64,000 bases of DNA. Origin: Mycobacterium sp. MBM. Its GTDB lineage: Bacteria > Actinomycetota > Actinomycetes > Mycobacteriales > Mycobacteriaceae. Positions 8,790 to 18,347 of the stretch are shown piece by piece. The notes under the pieces are model-generated. The model had not been told where the DNA came from and did not search any database. It was given only the letters and a program-made list of their open reading frames with translations. The stretch's first letter is position 1. Each line of letters opens with the position of its first letter. The stretch is from positions 124,001 through 188,000 of the forward strand of contig JAKJHY010000004.1 in assembly GCA_021648845.1 (NCBI GenBank), given 5' to 3'. The position numbers and the translations under genes are program-made.

Positions 8790-9934
8790 GCCGCCCCCAC
8801 CGGATACTCGTCGACGGCCAGCCGGTACCCGCGCTTGACCACCGTCGAGACGATGTTCTTGTCGCCCAACGCGGTTCGTAGACGCAGCACCGCGGTCTCG
8901 ACGGCGTGGGTGTCGGTCCCGCTGCCCGGCAGCGCGCCGAGCAGATCCTGCCGAGAGACCACCGCGCCGGGGCGGTGGGCCAGCGCCCTGATGGTCGCCA
9001 TCCCGGCCGGCGGCAGTTCCTTGACCACCTCGTCCACCAGCACGCAGGTGCCCCGGATCTCCAGGAGGTGACCGGCGACCCGCATCCGGCGAGATTGCAG
9101 CAAGGGAAGTTCATCGGTGATGTGCCGGGCCAGGGCGCCAAGGCGCATGCGTTCGGGCGCCGAGGTCGGCACGCCGAGGCGCACGAGCGGGCGGGCGGTG
9201 ATCGGTCCGACACACATGGCGTGCACATTGGTGCGCAGCGCGGTCAGGACGTCGGCTTCCACATCGAGGTCCCTGGCCCGCAGCAGCAGGGCGGCGACGG
9301 CCGGCGCGGAGGTGAAGCTGACCGCGTCGAACCGTTGCTCGGCGATGCCGAGGACCAGTTGGTCGAACGGGCCGTTGCGGGGTGCGGGGTTCCACCGGTA
9401 CACCCGGATCGGCACCACATCGGCACCGGCGGCCCGCAGTTCGTCCAGGAACTCCGGGAACGGATCCCAGTCGTCGTTGGTGCCGTGCAGTTGGACGGCG
9501 ACCCGCATGCCGACGATGCCGCCCTCGAGCAGGTAGTGCAGTAGTTCGCGGGAGGACTCCGATTCAGGGGACCACTCTTCGGGTAGCCCCGCGGCACGCA
9601 GTGCGCCGGTCGCCTTCGGTCCGCGGGAGACGATGCGGGCATTGGCCAGCGCGGCGGTCAGCTCGCGAGCCAGTCCCCAGCCGTCGGCCGCGGCGATCCA
9701 GCCGCGCAACCCGATCCCGGTGGTGGCGATCACGATGTCTGGTGGCGCGGCGATCAGGGCTTCGGTGTTGGTTCGCAGTTCGTCGTCGTCGGGCAGCGGC
9801 ACCATGGTGATGGCGGCCGCGCTGGTCACGTCGGCGCCGCGGCGGGTCAGCAGGGCGCTCAGCTCCTCGGCCCGTCGGGCCGAGGTCACGGCGACCCGGA
9901 ACCCGGTGAGCGGTGCCCAATCAGGTTCGGTCAT
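8786..9934 (-). CDS. Uroporphyrinogen-III synthase-like protein fused to a response-regulator DNA-binding domain (Rv0260c type)
   Basis: A 382-residue two-domain protein. Residues about 10-270 form a HemD-like fold (FRVAVTSARRAEELSALLTRRGADV at the start, VSFTSAPAVAALL near 205). Residues about 285-375 form an OmpR/PhoB-type winged helix (ALAHRPGAVVSRQDLLGALPG, then ETAVLRLRTALGDKNIVSTVVKRGYRL). There is no receiver domain with a phospho-acceptor Asp. The same fusion occurs in M. tuberculosis Rv0260c. It may act as a tetrapyrrole-responsive regulator rather than a catalyst; this is inference. It is cotranscribed with the chelatase-like gene. The 216 bp upstream (9935-10150) hold no gene; M. 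tuberculosis has narK3 there. Confidence 0.88.
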   Translation of the reverse strand: MTEPDWAPLTGFRVAVTSARRAEELSALLTRRGADVTSAAAITMVPLPDDDELRTNTEALIAAPPDIVIATTGIGLRGWIAAADGWGLARELTAALANARIVSRGPKATGALRAAGLPEEWSPESESSRELLHYLLEGGIVGMRVAVQLHGTNDDWDPFPEFLDELRAAGADVVPIRVYRWNPAPRNGPFDQLVLGIAEQRFDAVSFTSAPAVAALLLRARDLDVEADVLTALRTNVHAMCVGPITARPLVRLGVPTSAPERMRLGALARHITDELPLLQSRRMRVAGHLLEIRGTCVLVDEVVKELPPAGMATIRALAHRPGAVVSRQDLLGALPGSGTDTHAVETAVLRLRTALGDKNIVSTVVKRGYRLAVDEYPVGAA

Positions 9935-10150
9935 GTCACTTGTGTATTCAGCGCGTGTTTCTTCGGTGTTACCTGGCGGTTGCGTGCCGATGTCGGCGGT
10001 GTACGGGGCCTGGAACGGCGCACGACGGGGTTGCGGTCAGTGGCCATGTCGTCAGAGGCTAGGAGGGCAATGTTGCGCAATCGCTGCTCGCGATGACCCG
10101 GCCGTGAACATCCGCTCACCGCCGGCGGCGGCGGGCTGTGAGGTGCCCAG

Positions 10151-10756
<606 letters not shown>

Positions 10757-10767
10757 CTACCACCAAA

Positions 10768-11655
10768 TCAGAGCGGCCGACGGGGCCGCGACCAGTGCAG
10801 CCGGACCGTCTGACCGGGCCTGGTCTGGCCCAGCTTGTCGATGTCGTCCTCGGTCACCACGCCGATCACCGGGTATCCGCCGGTGACCGGGTGGTCCGGC
10901 CCGAGGATCACCGGAAACCCGTTGGGCGGGATCTGTATTGCCCCGCGGGTGGCGCCCTCGCTGGGCAGCTGTCGATCCGGCCAGCGGTATTCCAGCGGCA
11001 TGCCGACCAGTCGCATCCCGACCCGGTCGCTGCGGTTGGTCACCAGCCAGTTCGTGCGGACCAGGATGTCGGGGTCGACGAACCAGTCATCGCGTGGGCC
11101 GGGTACGACCTGCAGGTCGAGGATGTCGGGTTCGATGGTGCCGACCGGGGCCTGATCGAGTTCCGGGAAGTCGGCGGTGTGCTCGCCGACCGGCAGCAGA
11201 TCGCCGACCTGCAGCGGAGCCGGTCCGATGCTCGACATCACGTCATAGCTGCGGGATCCGAGTACCGGCTCCACGTCGATGCCGCCGCGTACTGCCAGGT
11301 AGCTGCGCAAGCCCGAACGCGGGGCGCCCAGCGAGATGACCTCTCCGTCGTGTGCGTAGTGAATGCTGTTGGTGCCGAAGGGAACTCCGTTCACCGAGGG
11401 GTCGGTGTCGGCGCCGGTCACCGCGATTGCGACGCCTTCTTTGCCGCCGCCGTGCACCCGCGCGGAGAACCCGCCGAAGGTCACCTCGACGGTGGCCCGC
11501 TCGCCGGGGTTGGCGACCAGGCGATTGGCGAGCGTGTGCGCGCGCCGGTCGGCCGCCCCGGAGCGCGTCACGCCCAGCTGGGCCATCCCCGGGCGGCCCA
11601 GATCCTCGATGAGGGCCAGCGGTCCGGTGCGCACGACTTCCAACGTGATGCTCAT
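10768..11655 (-). CDS. pxpC: 5-oxoprolinase subunit C / biotin-dependent carboxyltransferase family
   Basis: A 295-residue PxpC (KipA/AHS2) subunit matching M. tuberculosis Rv0263c. Family landmarks are [26 protein letters not shown] near the start, [19 protein letters not shown], and [20 protein letters not shown] near residue 240. With PxpA and PxpB it hydrolyses 5-oxoproline (pyroglutamate) to glutamate using ATP. The start overlaps the pxpB stop by 4 nt. PxpA (LamB/YcsF family) is not in this window. Confidence 0.92.
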   Translation of the reverse strand: MSITLEVVRTGPLALIEDLGRPGMAQLGVTRSGAADRRAHTLANRLVANPGERATVEVTFGGFSARVHGGGKEGVAIAVTGADTDPSVNGVPFGTNSIHYAHDGEVISLGAPRSGLRSYLAVRGGIDVEPVLGSRSYDVMSSIGPAPLQVGDLLPVGEHTADFPELDQAPVGTIEPDILDLQVVPGPRDDWFVDPDILVRTNWLVTNRSDRVGMRLVGMPLEYRWPDRQLPSEGATRGAIQIPPNGFPVILGPDHPVTGGYPVIGVVTEDDIDKLGQTRPGQTVRLHWSRPRRPL

Positions 11656-12311
11656 TCTTTCTCCTGGAACGCAACGGTCATACCGGGCGTGAGCAGGGCG
11701 GGTTTCGCGCGGGTGACGTCGAAGAGCACGGCGTCGGTGTGGCCGATCAGCTGCCAGCCTCCGGGGGATTCCCGTGGGTAGACACCGCTGAATTCACCGG
11801 CCAGGCCCACCGATCCGGCGGGCACCCGGGTGCGGGGTTCGTGGCGGCGCGGTACCTGTAGTCGTGGATCACCGCCGACCAGGTATGCGAATCCCGGTGC
11901 GAAACCTCCGAAACCGACCCGCCACAAGGCGCCGGTGTGCGCGGCGATCACCTCGTCCACGCTCAGCCCGGTCAGTTCGGCGACCGCGTCCAGATCGGCG
12001 CCGTCGTAGACCACCTCGAGCACCACATCGGGTTGCTCGGCGGCGTCGCCGGCGGTGGGGGTACTTTCGGGAGCCAGCTTGGACAGTCGTTGCCGGGTCG
12101 GCGCCAGGTAGCGCGGCCCGGCCAGCTTCAACAGCACGGTCCGTGAGGCCGGCACGATATCGAGGATTCCTGGCAGTCCGGCCCGGGTTACGGTGTCGGT
12201 CCAGGCCAATACGTCCGCGGTGCTGTCGAACTCGAGCAGCAGCGCCTGATCCCCGTAGTCACGGACGGTGCCCAGCGCGCCGGGCGCTTTGATGTCGGTT
12301 GTCACGCTCAT
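11652..12311 (-). CDS. pxpB: 5-oxoprolinase subunit B (KipI / AHS1 family)
   Basis: A 219-residue AHS1-domain protein matching Rv0264c. Conserved elements include the opening [12 protein letters not shown], the central [27 protein letters not shown] and the C-terminal [20 protein letters not shown]. It is the partner of PxpC in ATP-dependent 5-oxoprolinase and is encoded directly upstream of it with an ATGA overlap. A 74-bp AT-richer gap separates it from the queuosine-precursor transporter and probably holds the operon promoter. Confidence 0.92.
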   Translation of the reverse strand: MSVTTDIKAPGALGTVRDYGDQALLLEFDSTADVLAWTDTVTRAGLPGILDIVPASRTVLLKLAGPRYLAPTRQRLSKLAPESTPTAGDAAEQPDVVLEVVYDGADLDAVAELTGLSVDEVIAAHTGALWRVGFGGFAPGFAYLVGGDPRLQVPRRHEPRTRVPAGSVGLAGEFSGVYPRESPGGWQLIGHTDAVLFDVTRAKPALLTPGMTVAFQEKE

Positions 12312-12385
12312 CTACCGAAGCTACCGCCGGGTAAGTTGATTATCGATAGCTCTGTGAGCTTTGCCAGAAGAGCCTTAGGGGCGTC

Positions 12386-13072
12386 TCACACAGCGGGCTG
12401 GTAGGTGGGCTCGCGACGTTTGACGGCCGCGATCACCCGGTAGGTCACCGGCAGCAGGACCACCTCGACGATGGTCTTGTAGAACCAGCCCTGGGCGGTG
12501 TAGATCAGGAAGTCGCTGAACGAGGTGATCCCGATGACGCTGGCGGCGATCGCGCAGAACACCACGGTGTCACCCAGCTGTCCGATGAACGTCGACCCGA
12601 CCAGGCGCGCCCAGAGATGCTTCTCCTTGGTGCGTTCCTTGATCAGCACCAGCGACCATGCGTTCAGCGTCTGTCCGACCAGGAATCCGGCCATCCCGGC
12701 GATGATCAGGCCGGTGTAGGCGCCGACGATGTTCTCCAGGTGTTCCTGGTTGGGATAGAAGTCGGCGGCGGGCAGGTAGACGGTTGCCCAGAACGCGGCG
12801 GCGGCAAGAGCATTCATCGCGAAACCGGTGAAGATGGCGCGCCGCGCGGCCTTGAACCCGTAGACCTCGGAGAGCACGTCCCCGATCACATAGGTCAGCG
12901 GGAACACGATGAAGCCGCCGTCGGTGATGATCGGTCCGAACTCGACGCCCTTGGTGGCGGTGACGTTGGAGATGATGACCAGCGCGGTGAAGACCGCCAC
13001 GAAGATCGGATAGTAGGCCGAACCGACCTGCGCATAGGACGGGTGCTGCGGGGTTTGGGCCGGGCTACTCAC
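12386..13072 (-). CDS. yhhQ: Queuosine precursor transporter (YhhQ / VUT family)
   Basis: A 228-residue membrane protein with about six hydrophobic segments (25-45, 55-75, 80-105, 120-140, 165-190, 195-215). The family signature is present: VISNVTATKG, then DGGFIVFPLTYVIGDVLSEVYGFKAAR, and later STFIGQLGDTVVF. YhhQ proteins import 7-cyano/7-aminomethyl-7-deazaguanine for tRNA queuosine. It starts 12 nt after the stop of the siderophore-binding lipoprotein gene, so the two are likely cotranscribed. No preQ1 riboswitch can fit in the gap. Confidence 0.9.
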   Translation of the reverse strand: MSSPAQTPQHPSYAQVGSAYYPIFVAVFTALVIISNVTATKGVEFGPIITDGGFIVFPLTYVIGDVLSEVYGFKAARRAIFTGFAMNALAAAAFWATVYLPAADFYPNQEHLENIVGAYTGLIIAGMAGFLVGQTLNAWSLVLIKERTKEKHLWARLVGSTFIGQLGDTVVFCAIAASVIGITSFSDFLIYTAQGWFYKTIVEVVLLPVTYRVIAAVKRREPTYQPAV

Positions 13073-13084
13073 CCGGACATCTTG

Positions 13085-14029
13085 TCAGGCCAGGGCGGCG
13101 CCGAGCATCGCCGGCAGCTGATCGGCCACCAGCGGTAGCGACAGTGGCGAGCTGAATGCGATCGCGGCCGCCAGCTCACGGCCGGTGAAGACGTTGCGCC
13201 GCCCCTGCCCGGCGATGATCGGATCGGCGCTCAGCACCGCGATCTCGGCGTCGTCGGCGGCCCAGATCAGCACGTCCGCGTCGCCGAGAACCTCGGCGAT
13301 CTGATCGCGCGGCACCACCGCGTCGACCTCGGGGACCGTGAAACCGAGCTGGGTGAGGAACTCGGTGCGCCAACCGGCGGTCGTCACCACCGGTTGGCCG
13401 TCGTCCAGGCTGCCCTGCAGCAGCAGCGCCCGCTTGCCGTCGAAGCTCGGGTTCTCGGTGCCCAGCGCGCCGAAGCGGGCGTCGATATCGGCAATGAGCT
13501 GCTGCATCTGCTCATGTTGGAACACTGCCGCGCCGATCGCGGTGGCCTGTACCTTCCACGGCTCGAAGAACGCATCCTGGCCGGCCTGGGCGATGGTCGG
13601 GGCGACATCGGACAGCCGCGTGTAGGTCTGCTCGTCGAGGCCGGCGTTGGTAGCGATGATCAGGTCGGGATTGAGCGCGGTGATCGCCTCGAAATCGATC
13701 CCGCCGCCCAGCGTCAGCACCGCGGGCTGGGCGGCGCCCAGTGCGGGGCGAGCCCACGGCCATACCGCGAACGGCTCTCCGCCGAACCACTCGGTGACAG
13801 CTATCGGGATGACCCCCACGGCCAACAAGCAGTCCTGTCCGGTCAGGCCCGCGCTGATTACCCGGGTGGGCGGCGCGGGAACCCGGGTCTGGCCGAAGAC
13901 GTGGTCGACGGTGACCGAGCCGTCGTCGGCGACGGTGCCGGGCGGGTCCGACCGGCAGGCGGTCACCGCGACCGCGCCGCCGGCGGCGAGCGCCAGCAGG
14001 AAACCACGCCGGGACCAGGTTGTCGGCAC
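13085..14029 (-). CDS. Iron-siderophore ABC transporter substrate-binding lipoprotein (Rv0265c / FecB2 type)
   Basis: A 314-residue periplasmic-binding protein. The N-terminus carries a twin-arginine-like motif (SRRGFLLAL), a hydrophobic core, and a lipobox ending in Cys25 (AVAVTAC), so it is probably Tat-exported and lipid-anchored. The TroA/FepB fold runs from about 50 to 310 (TRVISAGLTGQDCLLAVGV, EAITALNPDLIIAT). The family binds ferric siderophores or heme for an ABC importer whose permease is not in the window. Position and sequence match M. tuberculosis Rv0265c. It lies directly upstream of yhhQ. Confidence 0.9.
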   Translation of the reverse strand: MPTTWSRRGFLLALAAGGAVAVTACRSDPPGTVADDGSVTVDHVFGQTRVPAPPTRVISAGLTGQDCLLAVGVIPIAVTEWFGGEPFAVWPWARPALGAAQPAVLTLGGGIDFEAITALNPDLIIATNAGLDEQTYTRLSDVAPTIAQAGQDAFFEPWKVQATAIGAAVFQHEQMQQLIADIDARFGALGTENPSFDGKRALLLQGSLDDGQPVVTTAGWRTEFLTQLGFTVPEVDAVVPRDQIAEVLGDADVLIWAADDAEIAVLSADPIIAGQGRRNVFTGRELAAAIAFSSPLSLPLVADQLPAMLGAALA

Positions 14030-14068
14030 GTCGTGAGCGTAGCCGCTGATCGCATCGCGGCGGCAGTG

Positions 14069-14665
14069 TCACGGCTGGCTGAGGCCCCGTAGCAGCACCG
14101 CCAGTCCGTACTCGAATGCGTCGCCGGCGCGGTCGGCCATGGCGGCCCCCGCCGTGAGGGCGGCCGCGAGTTCGGGTCCGGCGTCGGCGGCGTCACCCCA
14201 GGGTTCGGCGGGTGCGGCGGCGTCGAGGGCGGAGCCGAGGACGAAGCTGTCGATGAGCGTGATGGTGCGCAGGGTGTCTTCGGCGGTGAAACCGGCCCGG
14301 GTGAGCGTGGCGGCCAACGCGTCGTACATCGCGACGGCCTGACGGGTCTGGACCGGATAGGCGGTCATCAGCGGGATCAGCCGGGGGTAGCGGGCGTAGC
14401 TGCGGTAGTAGGAGCGCACGATGTCGGCGATGACCTCGGGCCAGGGGCCGCCGAGGTCGGGGAGGCGGACCTCGCTCATGGCCCTTTCCCGGAGCAGTTC
14501 GACGATTTGCTCGCGTCCGGAGACGTGGTTGTACAGCGAGGAGGGGCTGACCTTCAGCGTGCGGGCCAATTCCGGGATGGTGAATCCGCCCGTTGCGTTG
14601 ACGAGATCCATTGCGGCCCCGGCGATCAGGTCACTTGACAGGATCGCGACCTTTGGACGGCCCAT
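14069..14665 (-). CDS. TetR family regulator of the agmatine operon
   Basis: A 198-residue TetR protein. The N-terminal helix-turn-helix (FTIPELARTLKVSPSSLYNHVSGREQIVELL, about 25-55) is followed by a TetR_C-like ligand-binding domain. The ATG at 14665 (MGRPKVAIL) has AGGAGA upstream; an extension to 14713 is possible but has no ribosome-binding site. It is divergently transcribed from the agmatine catabolic genes, with a perfect 8-bp-arm palindrome in the shared 81-bp promoter region, so it probably controls them and itself. Confidence 0.88.
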   Translation of the reverse strand: MGRPKVAILSSDLIAGAAMDLVNATGGFTIPELARTLKVSPSSLYNHVSGREQIVELLRERAMSEVRLPDLGGPWPEVIADIVRSYYRSYARYPRLIPLMTAYPVQTRQAVAMYDALAATLTRAGFTAEDTLRTITLIDSFVLGSALDAAAPAEPWGDAADAGPELAAALTAGAAMADRAGDAFEYGLAVLLRGLSQP

Positions 14666-14714
14666 GGCTTTTTCTCCTGCAGCGCTTGCGGAATGGTGGC
14701 TTGGGTCACACAAT

Positions 14715-14733
14715 AAACGAATTGTATTCGTTT
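14715..14733. promoter_or_regulatory. Perfect palindrome, candidate TetR operator for the agmatine operon
   Basis: AAACGAAT-TGT-ATTCGTTT: two 8-bp arms match perfectly around a 3-nt centre. It lies 2 nt before the AGGAG of the first agmatine gene (14735-14739) and within the divergent promoter of the TetR gene. Confidence 0.75.
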
Positions 14734-14746
14734 TAGGAGTATGGAC

Positions 14747-15727
14747 ATGCGCACCCTGATCGCCGCAGCCGCCGAACCGCTGTCACGTTCACACGCCTCG
14801 CACCGGCCGCCGCTGCGGGTGGGATTGGTTCAGCACCGCTGGCGCGCGGACCCCGCCGAGTTGGTCCGGGTGCTGCGTGACGGTATCGACCGGGCCGCGG
14901 GGGAGGGCGCCGCCGCGGTGTTCTTGCCCGAGATCACCCTGCTGCGCTATCCCGCAGACACCCCGGCCGGCCCGAACCCGGGTGCCGGCGCCGAGGATCT
15001 CACCGGTGGGCCGACCTTCGCGCTGGCGGCCGATGCGGCCCGCGCCAACCAAATTTTCGTGCACGCCTCGCTCTACGAGAAGGCGCCGGCGGCAGACGGT
15101 TTGGGCTACAACACCGCGATCCTGGTATCGCCGTCCGGTGAGCTGGTGGGCCGCACCCGCAAGATGCACATCCCCATCTCTGCCGGCTACTACGAGGACA
15201 CCTATTTCCGTCCGGGTCCCCCCGAGGATGCCTACCCGGTGTACGCCCCGGAGGGGCTGGGCGCGCGCGTCGGACTGCCCACCTGTTGGGATGAATGGTT
15301 TCCCGAGGTCGCCCGCAACTACTCGCTGGGTGGGGCGGAGATCGTGGTGTACCCGACCGCCATCGGGTCCGAACCGGTGTTCCCGAACCTGGACACCCGG
15401 CCGCTGTGGCAACAGGTCATCGTCGCCAACGGCATCAACAGCGGCCTGTTCATGGTGGTGCCCAACCGCACCGGGAACGAGGGCGCGCTGTCGTTCTATG
15501 GCTCGTCGTTCATCTCCGACCCATACGGGCGAGTCCTGGTGCAGGCACCGCGCGACGAGGAGGCGGTGCTGGTCGCCGATCTGGACTTGGATCAGCGCCG
15601 TGACTGGCTGGAGCTCTTCCCGTTCCTGCTGACCCGGCGCCCGGAAAGCTACGGCACGCTGACCGCGCCGGTGGATCCCGCTCGGCCCTACGGCGAAGGC
15701 CACCAGGCCACGGCGGTCGTCAAGTGA
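14747..15727 (+). CDS. aguB: N-carbamoylputrescine amidohydrolase-like nitrilase-family enzyme
   Basis: A 326-residue carbon-nitrogen hydrolase. The catalytic triad is visible: Glu62 (LPEIT), Lys139 (RTRKMHIP) and Cys180 (GLPTCWDEWFPE); WDEWFPE and KMHIP are typical of AguB. The reaction would be N-carbamoylputrescine to putrescine + CO2 + NH3, the step after agmatine deiminase. The ATG at 14747 is 7 nt from AGGAG, while the in-frame ATG at 14741 is too close to it. The stop overlaps the start of the deiminase gene (GTGA), which strongly supports a coupled two-step pathway. It is about 30 residues longer at the N-terminus than typical AguB. Confidence 0.87.
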   Translation: MRTLIAAAAEPLSRSHASHRPPLRVGLVQHRWRADPAELVRVLRDGIDRAAGEGAAAVFLPEITLLRYPADTPAGPNPGAGAEDLTGGPTFALAADAARANQIFVHASLYEKAPAADGLGYNTAILVSPSGELVGRTRKMHIPISAGYYEDTYFRPGPPEDAYPVYAPEGLGARVGLPTCWDEWFPEVARNYSLGGAEIVVYPTAIGSEPVFPNLDTRPLWQQVIVANGINSGLFMVVPNRTGNEGALSFYGSSFISDPYGRVLVQAPRDEEAVLVADLDLDQRRDWLELFPFLLTRRPESYGTLTAPVDPARPYGEGHQATAVVK

Positions 15728-16746
15728 GCGAACAGCAATGGCTGATGCCCGCCGAGGGCGCGCCTCAGGACCGGGTCTGGATGGCCTATCCGTCGGCGGG
15801 CTACTCACTCGGCGAGACCGAGGCCGAACAGCACGAGGCGCGCAGCACCTGGGCTGCGGTGGCGCACGCGATCGCCGAGTTCGAACCGGTCACCCTGCTG
15901 GTGGATCCCGGCGAGGTCGGCGCCGCCGAACGTTATGTGTCCCGCGATATCGAGATCGTGCAAGCTCCGCTCAACGATGCCTGGATGCGCGATATCGGGC
16001 CGACCTTCGTGCACGCCGACGACGGATCGGTCGCCGCGGTGGACTGGGTGTTCAACGGCTGGGGCGCCCAGGACTGGGCGCGTTGGGACCGGGACGCGAA
16101 GATCGGCGCGCTCGTCGCCGAGCTCGCGGGTGTACCGCTGGTGTCTTCCGCGCTCGTCAACGAGGGCGGCGGAATTCAGGTCGATGGGCGCGGCACGGTG
16201 CTGGTGACCGACACCGTTCAGCTGGATCCGGGCCGCAACCCGGGTCTGACCAGATCGGACGTGGAAGCCGAACTCGCCCGCACCATCGGCGCCGACGAGG
16301 TGGTGTGGCTGCCGCGCGGCCTGACCCGTGACTCGCAACGTTTCGGCACCCGTGGCCACGTCGACATCGTCGCCGCGTTCACCGCCCCTGGCCGACTGCT
16401 CCTGCACACCCAGACCGCCGATCAGCATCCGGATACGCTGGTGTGCAGGCAGTTACGTGAGGTACTCGCCGACAGGTTCGAGATCGTCGAGATGCCCGCC
16501 CCCGATGTGCTCACCGATGACGAGGGCTACGTCGACTACAGCTATATCAATCACCTGGTCGTCAACGGCGGGGTGATCGCCTGCAGCTTCGGTGACCGCC
16601 GCGACGCCGATGCTGCGGCCATTCTCGCCGAGCAGTATCCGGGTCGCACGGTCGTCTCGGTCGACGCGCGCCCGTTGTTCGCCCGCGGTGGCGGCATCCA
16701 CTGCATCACCCAACAGCAACCGTCGACGGCGGAGTCGGCACGGTGA
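15724..16746 (+). CDS. aguA: Agmatine deiminase
   Basis: A 340-residue member of the guanidino-group-modifying (PAD) family. It converts agmatine to N-carbamoylputrescine + NH3 via a covalent thiouronium on Cys327 in the hallmark GGGIHCITQQ. Other active-site signatures are the opening MPAEGAPQDRVWMAYP, NDAWMRDIGPTF (84-95), VNEGGGIQVDG and TRGHVDIVAAF. The start is GTG, overlapping the aguB stop, and its own stop overlaps the next gene's GTG. It forms an operon with aguB, an amidohydrolase and a PuuP-like permease. Confidence 0.93.
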   Translation: MSEQQWLMPAEGAPQDRVWMAYPSAGYSLGETEAEQHEARSTWAAVAHAIAEFEPVTLLVDPGEVGAAERYVSRDIEIVQAPLNDAWMRDIGPTFVHADDGSVAAVDWVFNGWGAQDWARWDRDAKIGALVAELAGVPLVSSALVNEGGGIQVDGRGTVLVTDTVQLDPGRNPGLTRSDVEAELARTIGADEVVWLPRGLTRDSQRFGTRGHVDIVAAFTAPGRLLLHTQTADQHPDTLVCRQLREVLADRFEIVEMPAPDVLTDDEGYVDYSYINHLVVNGGVIACSFGDRRDADAAAILAEQYPGRTVVSVDARPLFARGGGIHCITQQQPSTAESAR

Positions 16747-18344
16747 GCACCCTGTTCAGCGGCGGCACCATCTGGACCGGTACCGGCACCACCGATGCGC
16801 TGCTGGTGGCCGACGGTGTGGTGGCGGCGGTCGGCGCGCAGGCGCGCACGGCGCATGCCGATGACCGGGTCGACCTCGGCGGCGGATTCCTGATGCCGTC
16901 CTTCGGCGACGGGCACGCCCATCCGCTCTACGGTGGACTGGAATCGGTGGGGCCCCAGGTCCGGCCGTGTGCTTCGGTCGACGAGATCGTCGCCGCGGTC
17001 AAGTCCTACGCCGATGCCCACCCGGGGCAGGACTGGATTGTCGGCGCCTCCTACGACGGCAGCCTGGTCGAGGGCGGACTCTTCGATGCCCGCTGGCTCG
17101 ACGCCGCGGTCCCCGACCGGCCGGTGGTGCTGCGGGCCTGGGACTACCACACGTTCTGGGTGAACTCGGTGGCCCTGGATCGGGCCGGCATCACCGCGCA
17201 GACCCCCGATCCGGTGCTCGGCGAGATCCCGCGCCGCGCCGACGGTTCGGTGCTCGGAACGCTGCGCGAATGGGGTGCCACCGATCTGGTCGCCGCGGTG
17301 ATGCCCGCGCGCGATGAGTCCGTGCGCATCGCCGCGCTCGGTACCGCGGCGGACTACTACCTGGCGCGTGGCGTCACCTGGGTGCAGGACGCATGGGTCG
17401 AGCCCGCCGATGTCGACACCTACATCGCGGCAGCCGCATCGGGTGCCCTGCGGATGCGGTTCAATCTGGCGCTGTACGCCGACCCCCGCCATTTCGACAC
17501 CCAGGTCACGGGTTTCGCCGACGCTCGAGACCGGGTGCGGGCCGCCGGCTCCCCGCTGCTGTCGGCCAATACGGTGAAGTTCTTCGCCGACGGGGTGGTG
17601 GAGAACGAGACGGGCGCCCTGCTGCAGCCGTACTGTTCCGGGCTGCACAGTCATGGCATGCAGCTGTGGGAAGGCGACGGGTTGGCCCGCGCCGCGCAGC
17701 ACGTCGACGATCTGGGGTTGCAGATCCACATCCACGCCATCGGGGACGCCGCGGTGCGCCAGGCCCTCGATGCCGTCGAACACGTGGTCCGCACCAACGG
17801 CCCCCGTGACCGCCGGCCCGTGATCGCGCACGCCCAGCTGGTCGACGACGCCGACCTCGGCCGGTTCGCCGAGCTGGGCGTCATCCCGAACATGCAGCCG
17901 CTGTGGGCGCAATTGGATGCGTTGATGACGGTGCTGACGGTGCCGCGGTTGGGCGCCGAGCGATCCGAGCGGCAGTACCGCATCCGATCCCTGGAAAAGT
18001 CCGGTGCCGCATTGGCTTTCGGATCGGACTGGCCGGTGTCTTCGGGGGCGCCGCTGGACGGTATCGCGGTCGCGGTGTCGCGCCAGGCCGAGGACGGCAC
18101 GCCCGCCGGTGGTTGGACACCGCAGGAGATCCTGCCCATCGAGGCCGCGCTGACCGCCTATACGGCGGGCGTCGCCCATCAGGCGTTCGCTGAATCAGAC
18201 TGGGGCCGGCTGATTCCCGGGGCCAGTGCCGATCTGGTGTGGCTGGACGCCGACCCCACCGCCACGGCGGCGGCCGAGCTGCCGTCCATCGCCGTCCGGG
18301 CCACCTACCTGCAGGGGCACCTGGTCCACACGAGCGAAGGGTAA
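16743..18344 (+). CDS. YtcJ-like metal-dependent amidohydrolase in the agmatine operon
   Basis: A 533-residue amidohydrolase-superfamily protein (Amidohydro_3/YtcJ type). Metal-site motifs are visible in order: GDGHAHP (near residue 58), QIHIHAIGDAAVR (near 325), IAHAQLVDD (near 360) and AFGSDWPVSS (near 425). The family hydrolyses amide or imine bonds, but YtcJ-type substrates are largely unknown. Its GTG start overlaps the aguA stop by 4 nt and it is followed after 3 nt by the permease start, so it is in the middle of a tight operon. It could process an acylated or formamidine form of agmatine/putrescine; this is unproven. Confidence 0.8.
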   Translation: MSTLFSGGTIWTGTGTTDALLVADGVVAAVGAQARTAHADDRVDLGGGFLMPSFGDGHAHPLYGGLESVGPQVRPCASVDEIVAAVKSYADAHPGQDWIVGASYDGSLVEGGLFDARWLDAAVPDRPVVLRAWDYHTFWVNSVALDRAGITAQTPDPVLGEIPRRADGSVLGTLREWGATDLVAAVMPARDESVRIAALGTAADYYLARGVTWVQDAWVEPADVDTYIAAAASGALRMRFNLALYADPRHFDTQVTGFADARDRVRAAGSPLLSANTVKFFADGVVENETGALLQPYCSGLHSHGMQLWEGDGLARAAQHVDDLGLQIHIHAIGDAAVRQALDAVEHVVRTNGPRDRRPVIAHAQLVDDADLGRFAELGVIPNMQPLWAQLDALMTVLTVPRLGAERSERQYRIRSLEKSGAALAFGSDWPVSSGAPLDGIAVAVSRQAEDGTPAGGWTPQEILPIEAALTAYTAGVAHQAFAESDWGRLIPGASADLVWLDADPTATAAAELPSIAVRATYLQGHLVHTSEG

Positions 18345-18347
18345 CCA

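Noticed and set aside
13073..13084. preQ1 riboswitch in front of the queuosine-precursor transporter
   Set aside because: Only 12 nt separate it from the upstream gene's stop codon.
16551..18179. 542-codon minus-strand frame
   Set aside because: Antisense to the YtcJ-type amidohydrolase and aguA, which have clear motifs and starts; no domain in the antisense product.
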